Positions 1 to 7,605 of a stretch of 64,000 bases of DNA are shown piece by piece (position 1 is the first letter of the stretch; every line of letters starts with the position of its first letter). This DNA comes from Thauera butanivorans NBRC 103042 (GTDB lineage: Bacteria; Pseudomonadota; Gammaproteobacteria; Burkholderiales; Rhodocyclaceae), in contig NZ_BCUG01000014.1 of the NCBI RefSeq assembly GCF_001591165.1, positions 30,703-94,702 on the forward strand, read 5' to 3'. The notes below the pieces were generated by a model that was not told the DNA's origin, made no database searches, and worked only from the letters and a program-made list of their open reading frames with translations. A program made the position numbers and the translations under genes.

Positions 1-293
1 CCATCGACCTGATGTCCAGGCCCTGGGTGCAGGCGCGCGCCGCATGGACACATGGCGGCGACTACAGCGCTACCCACGCCGTGGCCGTCGCTGCCCGGGA
101 ACGCGAGGTACAGTGGCTGAGCTACGAGTCGGCGCGTGCCCCGACGGAGCGCTGCGCCGTGGCATTCGACCCGGACAGCCTCTTCGAGCCCGGCCCATCC
201 CTCGATCGGACGATCCAGCACTGGGCCTGCAAAGCCTCCCGGAGGTCGGTGATGTTCACCGGGAATGGCCAGAGCTTCGTCTGGAACTTCTGA
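1..293 (+). CDS. RES-domain protein, C-terminal part (cut by window edge)
   Basis: The frame is open from the left edge to a TGA at 291-293, so only the last ~97 residues are present. They read like the C-terminal half of a RES domain: an R-P-W..R..W segment, an alanine-rich helix, then LSYESAR and an A-V-A-F-D-P strand. RES proteins of the ParT/MbcT type are NAD+-consuming toxins usually encoded after a DUF2384 antitoxin; any such partner would lie left of the window. There is no antitoxin downstream. The family call rests on motif resemblance only, and toxin function is inference. Confidence 0.6.
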   Translation, partial: IDLMSRPWVQARAAWTHGGDYSATHAVAVAAREREVQWLSYESARAPTERCAVAFDPDSLFEPGPSLDRTIQHWACKASRRSVMFTGNGQSFVWNF

Positions 294-405
294 TGCCGGC
301 CAACGAAGACTGGCATGCGTCCAGCAAACGCCGAGGAGCGCCGCCTGCCCGCCGGATCGCTAAACTTGCAGGCATTCCATTCCTTCTCCAATACAACCAC
401 GCTCC

Positions 406-1125
406 ATGCAGAAGCCCATCCTCATCGCCGTCACCGGCGAACCTCATCCCGAAATCCGCCATTCCCGAGATTCGGCAGGCGATTTCAGCGACTGGATTGC
501 CGCCGGATTGGGGCCATCCACCCCGCACCGTTGCCTGGATGCACGCACCAGCCCGGCCCTGCCGAATCCGGTGGACATCGCGGGCGTGGTCGTCACCGGC
601 TCGCACGCGATGGTGAGCGAGCGCGCCGCCTGGAGCGAGCGGCTGGGGCAATGGCTCAAGCGCTGCGTGGATGCGGAGGTGCCGGTGCTCGGCATCTGCT
701 ACGGCCACCAGCTGCTCGCCCATGCGCTGGGCGGACGGGTCGGCGACCATCCGGCGGGATTGGAGATCGGCACCCACGCCGTGGAGTTGACACCTGCCGC
801 CCGGCAGGACCCCTTGTTCGCGGCCTTGCCCGAAAGTTTCCCTGCCCAGTTCGTGCATCGGCAATCGGCGCTGGAGCTGCCGCCCGGCGCCACCCGGCTG
901 GCACGCAATGCGCATGAGCCGCATCAGGCGTTTCGCATCGGCAAATGCGCCTGGGGCGTACAATTCCACCCCGAGTTTTCCGCTGCCGCGATGCAAGGCT
1001 ATCTCGACCGGCTCACCCCGGCATCCGGCGCCACCGCCCATCCGACACCCGAAGCAGCCAGCCTGCTGGCGCGATTCGCCGTGCTGGCACTCGACGGCCC
1101 GCAAGGCAGCCGGGAAGGCACGTAG
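406..1125 (+). CDS. Class I glutamine amidotransferase (GMP-synthase-like, stand-alone)
   Basis: A 239-residue stand-alone class I glutamine amidotransferase domain, predicted to release ammonia from glutamine for an unknown acceptor. The nucleophile elbow is G-I-C-Y-G-H-Q with Cys98; the triad is completed by His188 and Glu190 in GVQFHPEF. Length and motifs fit the YfeJ/GuaA-N-like group of cytoplasmic hydrolases, some of which act on gamma-glutamyl compounds. No synthetase domain or partner lies beside it: it sits between a RES-domain protein and a broken MFS gene. No strong ribosome-binding site precedes the ATG. The domain call is secure, the substrate unknown. Confidence 0.85.
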   Translation: MQKPILIAVTGEPHPEIRHSRDSAGDFSDWIAAGLGPSTPHRCLDARTSPALPNPVDIAGVVVTGSHAMVSERAAWSERLGQWLKRCVDAEVPVLGICYGHQLLAHALGGRVGDHPAGLEIGTHAVELTPAARQDPLFAALPESFPAQFVHRQSALELPPGATRLARNAHEPHQAFRIGKCAWGVQFHPEFSAAAMQGYLDRLTPASGATAHPTPEAASLLARFAVLALDGPQGSREGT

Positions 1126-1178
1126 GCGGCCCATCACGGCACGACCCAGAAACACTGACCGACGAACACACGGCCACC

Positions 1179-1511
1179 ATGGACGTCACCCCCGACCTGC
1201 TGCCTGAGAAAACCCAGCGCGGCAACATCTGGCGGCTTGCCATCGCGCAGGCACTGGCCGGCGCGAACGCGGTGGTGCTGGAGAGCCACCGGCCAGAAGA
1301 GAAGACGCGGGTGCAGTCGTTCAACGACTTCATCGTGTTCGGCCTGATGGCGCTGGGTTCGTTCTCGTCGGGCGGACTGCTGCCGGCCTATGGCTGGAAC
1401 ACGGTGCTGTGGGTGTCCTTCGTGCCGCTCGTGCTCGCAGTGGTGGCACTTGCGCTGGCGGCGAGGCGGCAAATGCCCGACGCCGCCGGCACACCTTCCA
1501 CGAATGGATGA
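1179..1511 (+). pseudogene. MFS transporter remnant with large in-frame internal deletion
   Basis: A 110-residue frame beginning MDVTPDLLPEKTQRGNIW. The first ~33 residues look like the N-terminus and first helix of an MFS permease (NIWRLAIAQALAGANAVV). This runs straight into ESHRPEEKTRVQSFNDF and two further hydrophobic helices, which match the loop before the last two helices of the same family. An intact protein is about 400 residues, so roughly 290 codons seem to have been lost in frame. The product cannot be a working transporter. It ends 7 bp before the convergent crcB stop. The family call is from motif memory and the deletion is inferred from length. Confidence 0.7.
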
Positions 1512-1518
1512 CGCCGCA

Positions 1519-1902
1519 TCACGAAGACCGCAGCCACGCCACCGTAGCGATGCCCAGGAGCGTCATCACCACCGACCCCGCGACATGAATGGCGACCGCG
1601 CCCATCGCCCCTGCGTACAGGCCCCGCTGCAACAGATGAACGATCTCGGCCGAGAAGGTCGAGAAGGTGGACAGCCCACCGCAGAAACCGGTGATGACCA
1701 GCAGGCGCCATTCGGGCGACAGGCTGGGCATCTGGGCGAAAAAGGCCACGGCCAGGCCGACCAGGTAGCCCGCGATCAGATTGGCCGCCAGCGTGCCGGG
1801 CGGCATGGCGGGAAACAGGCTGTTGAGCTTGAGACCCAGGCCCCAGCGCAGGAGGCCGCCGAGCACCGAGCCCACGGCAATGGCGATGATGGGTTTCCAC
1901 AT
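1519..1902 (-). CDS. crcB: Fluoride-specific ion channel CrcB/Fluc
   Basis: A 127-residue inner-membrane protein with four hydrophobic segments. It exports fluoride as a dual-topology dimer in the known family. Diagnostic motifs are the N-terminal G-x-L-R-W, Asn41 in [14 protein letters not shown], and the [13 protein letters not shown] stretch at residues 72-84 containing the pore phenylalanines. A GAGGA sequence lies 10 nt before the ATG. Expression should rise with fluoride because a fluoride riboswitch (1974-2030) lies in its leader. The gene converges on the MFS remnant. Identification is firm. Confidence 0.95.
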   Translation of the reverse strand: MWKPIIAIAVGSVLGGLLRWGLGLKLNSLFPAMPPGTLAANLIAGYLVGLAVAFFAQMPSLSPEWRLLVITGFCGGLSTFSTFSAEIVHLLQRGLYAGAMGAVAIHVAGSVVMTLLGIATVAWLRSS

Positions 1903-1973
1903 TGCTGAATCGTCCTCATCATTCTTTTGTCATCGAGGACAGGCAGCGCATACCTACGCGGCCTGCCCGGCCA

Positions 1974-2030
1974 ATCGTAGGCATCATCAGCCGCACGCTG
2001 CGGCGGTTAATGGAGGAATGCCATCTCCGC
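1974..2030 (-). promoter_or_regulatory. Fluoride (crcB-type) riboswitch
   Basis: Read on the minus strand, this leader has the conserved parts of the fluoride aptamer in order: a short stem GGAG..CUCC closing a loop that contains AUGGCAUU, the AUUAACCGCC junction, a small GC hairpin, and the 3' segment CUGAUGAUGCCUAC. The loop bases GGCAU can pair with AUGCC to form the pseudoknot. It starts about 6 nt after a TATACT box and ends about 70 nt before the crcB ATG, which leaves room for an expression platform. The known role is fluoride-induced expression. Confidence 0.92.
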
Positions 2031-2035
2031 CCGCC

Positions 2036-2041
2036 AGTATA
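2036..2041 (-). promoter_or_regulatory. -10 element of the crcB promoter
   Basis: TATACT on the minus strand, one mismatch from TATAAT. It places the start of transcription almost exactly at the first stem of the fluoride aptamer. No good -35 hexamer is visible at 16-18 nt, only a weak TGCTGG. Confidence 0.6.
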
Positions 2042-2105
2042 GCGCCTCACGACAAGCGCCAGCACCAGCATGGGCCGCAGTTCGGCCGTCACGTAGAAAC
2101 CAGGT

Positions 2106-2765
2106 TCAAACATGGTCCAGGGTTTCGAGCAATTCTTCCGTCGTCATGCTGCGGCCAAAGTGATGCACGACCTGCCCGATGACGTGCGCCTGCTGCTGCG
2201 CAGTGAATGCGGGGGCGGCATCGCTGATCACGGTGACTTCATAGCCGAGATCGTGTGCGTGGCGCAGCGTCGATTCGACACAGACATGCAGGGCGAAGCC
2301 GAGCAGGTACAGATGGTCGATGCCGTTGTTGCGCAGGTAGGGATCCAGGTTGGAGTTGGTGATGACGCTGGCCCCCGAACGGCCCGCGACGACGAACTCT
2401 CCACGCCGGGGTGCGAAAGGCTCCGGAAAGCGCACGCGCTCGGCGTCGCGCCAGGTACCGGCAGCAGGTATGGCCCCCTTGAGGCCCGACTTGCCATCGC
2501 CCTTGCCGAAAACCAGGTAGCCGGGGTCTTCGGTCAGCATCAGGCCCGCATGCACGATGTTGGCATTCAAGGCCCTGGCACGCGCGATGATTCTTGCGGC
2601 ATTTGCCACGGCGGCGTCGAACAGGGCCCGGTCCTGCATCATGCGCTTGAGCGGCCCGGTTGCGTCCAGCCATTCGTTCTGGAACTCGATGAACACGAAG
2701 GCACTGCGGGCAAGCCCGGACCTGCCGACGGGCGCCGGGGATTCGGTGGAATGAGTTGCGGTCAT
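2106..2765 (-). CDS. Isochorismatase-like cysteine hydrolase
   Basis: A 219-residue cytoplasmic protein of the isochorismatase fold. Cys162 lies in LGFALHVCVESTLRHAHDLG, the usual nucleophile position, followed by the V-x-V-I-S-D-A strand. The first acidic residue of the triad appears as Glu27 in FIEFQNEWL rather than the common Asp, and the catalytic Lys is not obvious in VVAGRSGAS. The start was chosen at 2765 because AAGGAGATCAAGC precedes that ATG; the open frame extends further upstream without a ribosome-binding site. It lies downstream of a MarR gene on the same strand and carries a matching operator. Substrate unknown. Confidence 0.8.
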   Translation of the reverse strand: MTATHSTESPAPVGRSGLARSAFVFIEFQNEWLDATGPLKRMMQDRALFDAAVANAARIIARARALNANIVHAGLMLTEDPGYLVFGKGDGKSGLKGAIPAAGTWRDAERVRFPEPFAPRRGEFVVAGRSGASVITNSNLDPYLRNNGIDHLYLLGFALHVCVESTLRHAHDLGYEVTVISDAAPAFTAQQQAHVIGQVVHHFGRSMTTEELLETLDHV

Positions 2766-2885
2766 GCTTGATCTCCTTGGTGAAGGCACAAAGAACGGCC
2801 GGGGCGTCGCGGTTCCGCGCATTTCTGCTGATGGCATGTACGTGTTGGCGACAGGTATTCGGTGCGGCACTCATTCGAACACTGA

Positions 2886-2913
2886 AATACAGCCAACTAC
2901 ATATTTACCGCAA
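2886..2913 (-). promoter_or_regulatory. Promoter and MarR-type operator of the isochorismatase-like gene
   Basis: On the minus strand: a -35-like TTGCGG (2908-2913), a 16-nt spacer and a -10-like TGTATT (2886-2891). The imperfect palindrome ATGTAGTTGGCTGTAT (2887-2902) begins 5 nt after the -35 and covers the -10. It differs at only three or four of 16 positions from the perfect palindrome in the marR promoter and sits at the same offset, so both promoters are probably controlled by the MarR protein. Confidence 0.6.
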
Positions 2914-2967
2914 TGATGTGTCCTGTGTCTTGAAAGCTTCCTATCCAGCTGTCCGGATGTCCTGGAA

Positions 2968-3468
2968 CTACTGCGTCACGCCTGCCTGATGCAGCCTGCC
3001 CATGAGATGCTTCAGCAGTTGCCGCTCCTCCGCGCTGAAATGGCGCATCAGGTTCGCCACCCACGCGTAATGCGCGGGCAAGGCCTTGCCCAGCAGCGCA
3101 TCGCCCCGCTCCGCCAACCGCAGCAGCCAGGCGCGGCGGTCGCGCGGATCGGGTTCGCGCTGGCACAAGCGTTCGCCCTCCATGCGGTCGATGATGCGCG
3201 TCATGGTCTGCGAAGTGACGCCCACACCCTGCGCCAGCGCGCCCACGCTCAGGCCCGCGGGGTTGCGCTTGAGCAGGATCAGCACGAAGAACTGCGACTG
3301 CGACAGGCCGCCATTGCGGGCGAGGTTGCTCTCGAAGGCAGACAACATCTCCTTGGTGGCAGAGGCCCAGAGCAGCCAGGTGTGCAGGCCATCGACGTCA
3401 GGGTTGCCATAGGCTTCCCCGAAGGCCGCGAGGGTGTCGTAGCTGGGCAGATCCTTGAGTTCGAACAT
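2968..3468 (-). CDS. MarR-family transcriptional regulator
   Basis: A 166-residue winged-helix regulator. The MarR fold is visible as the N-terminal helix, LSQSQFFVLILL, the recognition region VGALAQGVGVTSQTMTRIIDRME, and the wing REPDPRDRRAWLLRL. I prefer the ATG at 3468: AAGG sits 9 nt upstream of it, whereas it abuts the alternative ATG at 3477. MarR proteins usually repress their own gene and neighbours until a small, often aromatic, ligand binds. Here the gene and the downstream hydrolase share an operator, which points to autoregulation. Ligand unknown. Confidence 0.88.
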   Translation of the reverse strand: MFELKDLPSYDTLAAFGEAYGNPDVDGLHTWLLWASATKEMLSAFESNLARNGGLSQSQFFVLILLKRNPAGLSVGALAQGVGVTSQTMTRIIDRMEGERLCQREPDPRDRRAWLLRLAERGDALLGKALPAHYAWVANLMRHFSAEERQLLKHLMGRLHQAGVTQ

Positions 3469-3484
3469 GGAATTCATCCTTGGC

Positions 3485-3868
3485 TTAAATGTAGCTTACT
3501 ACATGAATAGGCCAAAGCACGAATCCGATTTCCAGATCCGCTGAATGCCACGGGCGCAGCCCCCGGCGGCAGTCCTCTTCAGGCACAGGCGCCGAGGCCA
3601 GTTCCGAACCGGTAGCCGCACGCCACGCGCCAAGGAAACGAAACTGGCCCGGCTCGGGCGCACGGTGCGGGACGGCTGCCAGCGCTTCGCCGCCTGATAC
3701 CAGCTTGTATTCAATAACCAAAGGATGTCCGGTCGGTGAGCGGGGCTGATCGGACAGTTTCCATGCTTTCGAACGCGGATCGGCATGAGCTGGAAGCCTT
3801 GCCGCCAAGTGTTGCCAGCCCTCGGGCATTCGTGGATAATGCGCCGCACTGATGTCGCGGAGCTTCAT
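3485..3868 (-). CDS. Hypothetical protein, doubtful
   Basis: A 127-residue open frame (MKLRDISAAHYPRMPEGW...) with GGAG four nt before the ATG at 3868. I recognise no family. Codon use is clearly less GC3-biased than neighbouring genes (many TTG, GTT, ATT, CAT), suggesting foreign or decaying DNA. Its 3' end runs through the marR promoter and operator, which is unusual for a functional gene. A second overlapping frame (3499-3849) is equally unconvincing. It may be a gene relic between marR and tRNA-Asp. Confidence 0.3.
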   Translation of the reverse strand: MKLRDISAAHYPRMPEGWQHLAARLPAHADPRSKAWKLSDQPRSPTGHPLVIEYKLVSGGEALAAVPHRAPEPGQFRFLGAWRAATGSELASAPVPEEDCRRGLRPWHSADLEIGFVLWPIHVVSYI

Positions 3869-3878
3869 GAAGCTCCGC
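3857..3878. repeat. 22-bp perfect palindrome upstream of tRNA-Asp
   Basis: Each half is GCGGAGCTTCA and its exact reverse complement follows with no loop. It surrounds the ATG of the doubtful frame at 3868 and lies 83 bp before tRNA-Asp. It may be a protein-binding or recombination site. No run of T follows, so it is not an intrinsic terminator. Confidence 0.8.
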
Positions 3879-3961
3879 CAGATCAAACAGTTACAGATGG
3901 GCTCAGGCGTTCTGCCGGCCCTTTCGGTTTCAAGGTCGGGGCTCGAGCGGGCCTCGATTCA

Positions 3962-4038
3962 GGAGTGGTAGTTCAGTTGGTTAGAATACCGGCCTGTCAC
4001 GCCGGGGGTCGCGGGTTCGAGCCCCGTCCACTCCGCCA
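3962..4038 (+). tRNA. tRNA-Asp (anticodon GTC)
   Basis: A complete 77-nt cloverleaf. The acceptor stem GGAGTGG pairs with CCACTCC, the D-loop is AGTTCAGTTGGTTAGAAT, the anticodon GTC is at 3996-3998 between GGCCT and ACGCC, the T-loop is GGTTCGAGCC, and discriminator G is followed by an encoded CCA. A strong terminator follows 13 nt later. Confidence 0.98.
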
Positions 4039-4051
4039 TGCTCATCCCGGG

Positions 4052-4087
4052 AAAGGGCTGCGATCACACGCAGCCCTTTTCTTTTTT
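4052..4087. terminator. Intrinsic terminator after tRNA-Asp, probably shared with the Anbu gene
   Basis: An 11-bp stem, AAAGGGCTGCG with CGCAGCCCTTT, has a short ATCACA-type loop and is followed on the plus strand by TTTTCTTTTTT. On the minus strand the hairpin lies 24 nt after the Anbu stop codon, so it can also end that operon. Confidence 0.9.
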
Positions 4088-4110
4088 CGTCCCACTGCAT
4101 CCATCCTGCG

Positions 4111-4923
4111 TCATCCCTTCTTGCCGGCGGCTTCGCATACGGCCGTCTCGCCCATGTCCCGCACACGCGGACGCGGCACGGCTTCCTGCGGCCAGGTCGC
4201 CCAGTCGGGATCGGGCAGTTCGGCGAACACCCGGCGCAGATTGGCGCCCCACTGGTTGTGGATCATGTCGAAATAGGGGTTGTCGCCGTCGATGCTGACA
4301 TGGCGCGTCACCTTCAGGCTGTCGCGCCTGTAGATCAGCAGGTCCAGCGGCAGGCCGACGGACAGGTTCGAGCGGATCGTCGAGTCCATCGAGATCAGCG
4401 CGCACTTGGCCGCCTCGTCGAGCGAGGTGCGGCAATTGACCACCCGGTCGACGATCGGCTTGCCGTACTTGGATTCGCCGATCTGGAAGTAGGGCGTGTC
4501 GCTGGAAGCCTCGATGAAGTTGCCTGCGGCATAGATGCTGAACAGCCGCGGCGGCTCGTCGGCGATCTGGCCGCAGAGGATGAAGGAGGCGTTGAATTCG
4601 ACGCCGAACTGCTGCAAGGCCTCGGCATCGCGCTGATGCACGCGGCGAATGGTGTCGCCCACCAGGCGCGCGCATTCGAACATGGTCGGCGCGCTCCACA
4701 GGCTCTGCCGGTCCTGCACCGCCGCGTGCTCGCGCAGGATGTTGATGACCGCCTGGGTGATGGCGAGGTTGCCGGCGCTCATCAGCACCAGCACCCGGTC
4801 GCCGGCACGCTCGAAGACGGTCATCTTGCGGAAGGTGTTGATATGGTCGACGCCCGCGTTGGTGCGGGAATCGGACAGACAGACGAGTCCTTCGTCGAGG
4901 CACATCGCAACGCAATAGGTCAT
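4111..4923 (-). CDS. Anbu: bacterial proteasome-like peptidase
   Basis: A 270-residue Ntn-hydrolase of the Anbu family, an ancestral relative of HslV and the proteasome beta subunit. The chain begins M-T-Y-C-V-A; removal of Met would expose Thr2 as catalytic N-terminal nucleophile. The conserved SDSRTNAGVD (residues 17-26) supplies the Asp, and LVLMSAGNLA the strand that usually carries Lys/Gly. It is the last gene of a minus-strand operon with ATP-grasp, alpha-E and transglutaminase genes, the standard company of Anbu. AGGA lies 8 nt before the ATG. Its substrates are unknown; the context suggests ligated peptides or tagged proteins. Confidence 0.93.
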   Translation of the reverse strand: MTYCVAMCLDEGLVCLSDSRTNAGVDHINTFRKMTVFERAGDRVLVLMSAGNLAITQAVINILREHAAVQDRQSLWSAPTMFECARLVGDTIRRVHQRDAEALQQFGVEFNASFILCGQIADEPPRLFSIYAAGNFIEASSDTPYFQIGESKYGKPIVDRVVNCRTSLDEAAKCALISMDSTIRSNLSVGLPLDLLIYRRDSLKVTRHVSIDGDNPYFDMIHNQWGANLRRVFAELPDPDWATWPQEAVPRPRVRDMGETAVCEAAGKKG

Positions 4924-4996
4924 GCGGGCAGTCCTGTCGGGTCATTGTTCGGCGCCGCCGGCCCACGAGCAAACCGGGGGCGCCGCCAGGAAGCGT

Positions 4997-5944
4997 TCAG
5001 GCGGCGACCGGAACGAGAAAGTTGTCGCCGATGCGGTCGCCCAGCCGGTTGATGCGCTCCAGGAAGCGCTCGAGCCAGGGATGCAGGCCGGTGTCGAAGA
5101 TGTCGTCCATGCGGCCGTAGTGCAGCGTGGCATGGAGCTCGCCGGCCTGGCGCGCGGCTTCGGCCGAGTGCAGGTTGGCGATCTCGCCGAGGATGTCGTT
5201 GACCTCGTCGACGCAGGCATGCAGCGAACGCGGCATGGCGTGGTTGAGGATCAGCAATTCGGCGACCTTGTAGGGGGTGATGACGTCGCGGTAGACGTGG
5301 CGGTAGGTCTCGAAGGCCGACACCGAGCGCAGCAGCGCGCCCCACTGGTAGTAGTCGGTGGTGCCGGTCGGACTCTCGGTCTGCGGCAACAGGTTGTGGT
5401 ACTTCACGTCGAGCAGGCGCGCGGTGTTGTCGGCGCGTTCGAGGAAGGTGCCCAGGCGCACGAACTGGAAGGCATCGTCGTGCAGCATGGTGCCGAAGGT
5501 GACGCCGCGCAGCAGGTGGGAGCGGAACTTGACCCACTCGAAGAACTCGCCGAGGTCGGTCACCTGCAGCTTTTCCGGGGTCATGTCGCGGATTTCGAGC
5601 CAGGTGGCGTTGGTGGTTTCCCACATTTCCGCGGTCAGCGTGCCGCGCACCGCGTGCGCATTCTCGCGCGCCGCGCGCAGGCAGTTCCACACGCTCGACA
5701 GGTTGTCGCGGTCGAGCACGACGAACTCGATGACGTCGCGCGCCGTCAGCGGCCGTCCGCTGCGGGCGTAGGCGTCGGTCAGTTCGCTGATGGCGAGGAT
5801 CGCGCCCCAGCCGTCGTCGCTGCTGCCGTTGTTGCGCGGCAGCAGCGACATCCGGTAAGAAACGTCGAGCATGCGCACGGTGTTCTCCGCACGTTCGGTA
5901 TAGCGCGCCATCCAGTAGAGGTGATCGGCGGTACGGCTCAGCAT
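4997..5944 (-). CDS. Alpha-E domain protein (DUF403)
   Basis: A 315-residue all-helical protein starting MLSRTADHLYWMARYTERAENTVRML, the signature of the alpha-E family. These proteins have no proven activity; comparative genomics always places them with circularly permuted ATP-grasp enzymes, as here, where the ATP-grasp gene ends 70 nt upstream and Anbu starts 73 nt downstream. The ATG is preceded by GGGAGA. It is predicted to be an accessory or substrate-carrier subunit of the peptide ligase. The same domain recurs fused in the gene at 8573-11296. Confidence 0.92.
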   Translation of the reverse strand: MLSRTADHLYWMARYTERAENTVRMLDVSYRMSLLPRNNGSSDDGWGAILAISELTDAYARSGRPLTARDVIEFVVLDRDNLSSVWNCLRAARENAHAVRGTLTAEMWETTNATWLEIRDMTPEKLQVTDLGEFFEWVKFRSHLLRGVTFGTMLHDDAFQFVRLGTFLERADNTARLLDVKYHNLLPQTESPTGTTDYYQWGALLRSVSAFETYRHVYRDVITPYKVAELLILNHAMPRSLHACVDEVNDILGEIANLHSAEAARQAGELHATLHYGRMDDIFDTGLHPWLERFLERINRLGDRIGDNFLVPVAA

Positions 5945-6014
5945 GATCGTTCTCCCGGTTTCATCGGATATGGGGTACGGACGGGGACAAGCGGCTGAAG
6001 GCAGGTGAGCGGCC

Positions 6015-7463
6015 TCAGCCGACCACCCAGGTATCCTTGGTGCCGCCGCCCTGCGAGGAATTCACCACCAGCGAGCCGGCCTGCATCGCCACCCGCGTCA
6101 GGCCGCCGGGCACCATGCGGATCTCCTTGCCGCCCGACAGCACGAAGGGGCGCAGGTCGATGTGGCGCGGCGCGATGCCGGCTTCGACGAAAGTCGGACA
6201 GGTCGACAGCGACAGCGTCGGCTGGGCGATGTATTTCTCCGGCGCGGCGATGATGAGCTGGCGGAAATGCTCGATCTCGGCCTTGGTCGCCGCCGGCCCG
6301 ACCAGCATGCCGTAGCCGCCGGCGCCATGGACTTCCTTCACCACCAGCTCGGGCAGATGGGCGAGCGTGTAGGCGAGGTCCTCCTCGCTACGCAGCATGT
6401 AGGTGGGCACGTTGTTGAGGATGGGTTCCTCGCCCAGGTAGAAGCGCACCATCTCCGGCACGTAGGGGTAGATCGACTTGTCGTCGGCGACGCCGGTGCC
6501 GACCGCATTGGCCAGCGTCACCCGGCCGGCGCGGTAGGCCGACATCAGGCCGGGCACGCCGAGCATGGAGTCGGCGCGGAACACCTGCGGATCGAGGAAA
6601 TCGTCGTCGATCCGGCGGTAGATCACGTCCACCCGGCGCGGCCCCTGGGTGGTGCGCATATACACCGTGTCGTCCTTGACGAACAGGTCCTGGCCTTCGA
6701 CCAGTTCGACCCCCATCTGCTGGGCGAGGAAGCTGTGTTCGAAGTAGGCGCTGTTGTAGGCGCCCGGCGTCAGCAGCACCGCGGTGGGGTCGAGCACGCC
6801 CTCGGGCGCGACCGCGCGCAGCGTCTCCAGCAGCAGATCGGGATAGTGCTCCACCGGCTGCACGCGGTAGCGCGAGAACAGGTCGGGGAACAGCCGCATC
6901 ATCATCTTGCGGTTTTCGATCAGGTAGCTGACGCCCGAGGGCACGCGCAGGTTGTCCTCCAGCACGTAGTACTCGCCCTTGCCGTCGGCGCCCGCCGCGC
7001 GCACCAGGTCGATGCCGGCGATCATCGCGTACAGCCCGCCAGGCACGTCCACACCCTTCATCTCGGTGCGGAACTGGGCGTTGTTCAGCACCAGTTCGGA
7101 CGGCATGCGGCCGGCGCGGAGGATTTCCTGATCGTGATAGACGTCGCTCAGGAAGGCGTTGAGCGCCCTCACCCGCTGGCGCAGGCCGGCTTCGAGTGCC
7201 GTCCATTCGTCGCCCGGAATGATGCGCGGCAGCAGGTCGAACGGAATCAGCCGCTCCTTGCCACCGTCGGCGCCATAGACGTTGAAGGTGATGCCGACGC
7301 GATGGAAGGCGACGTCGGCTTCGCCGCGCTTGCGCTCGATGCGTTCGCGCGGCATCCGTTCGAGCCAGTCGGCATAGCTGCGATAATGCGCGCGCACCGA
7401 GCCGTCGGCGGCATGCATTTCGTCATAGGGTTTCGCTACGGTCATCTTGATGTCTGCGATCAT
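6015..7463 (-). CDS. Circularly permuted ATP-grasp enzyme (type 2), stand-alone copy
   Basis: A 482-residue member of the circularly permuted ATP-grasp group (DUF404/DUF407). Characteristic stretches are [27 protein letters not shown] near residue 80, [62 protein letters not shown] and the C-terminal [16 protein letters not shown]-grasp folds form acyl-phosphates and ligate them to amines, so this is probably a peptide or amide ligase. I chose the ATG at 7463, which has AAGGGAG 7 nt upstream, over longer frames reaching 7607. It is the fourth gene of the Anbu operon. Confidence 0.92.
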   Translation of the reverse strand: MIADIKMTVAKPYDEMHAADGSVRAHYRSYADWLERMPRERIERKRGEADVAFHRVGITFNVYGADGGKERLIPFDLLPRIIPGDEWTALEAGLRQRVRALNAFLSDVYHDQEILRAGRMPSELVLNNAQFRTEMKGVDVPGGLYAMIAGIDLVRAAGADGKGEYYVLEDNLRVPSGVSYLIENRKMMMRLFPDLFSRYRVQPVEHYPDLLLETLRAVAPEGVLDPTAVLLTPGAYNSAYFEHSFLAQQMGVELVEGQDLFVKDDTVYMRTTQGPRRVDVIYRRIDDDFLDPQVFRADSMLGVPGLMSAYRAGRVTLANAVGTGVADDKSIYPYVPEMVRFYLGEEPILNNVPTYMLRSEEDLAYTLAHLPELVVKEVHGAGGYGMLVGPAATKAEIEHFRQLIIAAPEKYIAQPTLSLSTCPTFVEAGIAPRHIDLRPFVLSGGKEIRMVPGGLTRVAMQAGSLVVNSSQGGGTKDTWVVG

Positions 7464-7563
7464 TGTCGGGCTCCCTTGCGCGCTACCACAGCAGAAAGCG
7501 TGCCAAGCGTCCTGACGCGCGCGGAATACCGCACATCGGCGCAATCGGCCGGCACGCCTCCGA

Positions 7564-7605
7564 CTGGTGCGCACCAGCCTGGCATGCGATGCATCATGCT
7601 GGTGC
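7564..7605 (-). repeat. Inverted-repeat cluster at the end of the transglutaminase gene
   Basis: CTGGTGCGCACCAG (7564-7577) is a perfect 14-bp palindrome, and its half GCACCAG pairs again with CTGGTGC at 7599-7605. The cluster straddles the stop codon of the upstream gene, in the 130-bp gap before the ATP-grasp gene, the widest gap inside the operon. It could be an mRNA stem that separates the two halves of the operon. Confidence 0.5.
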
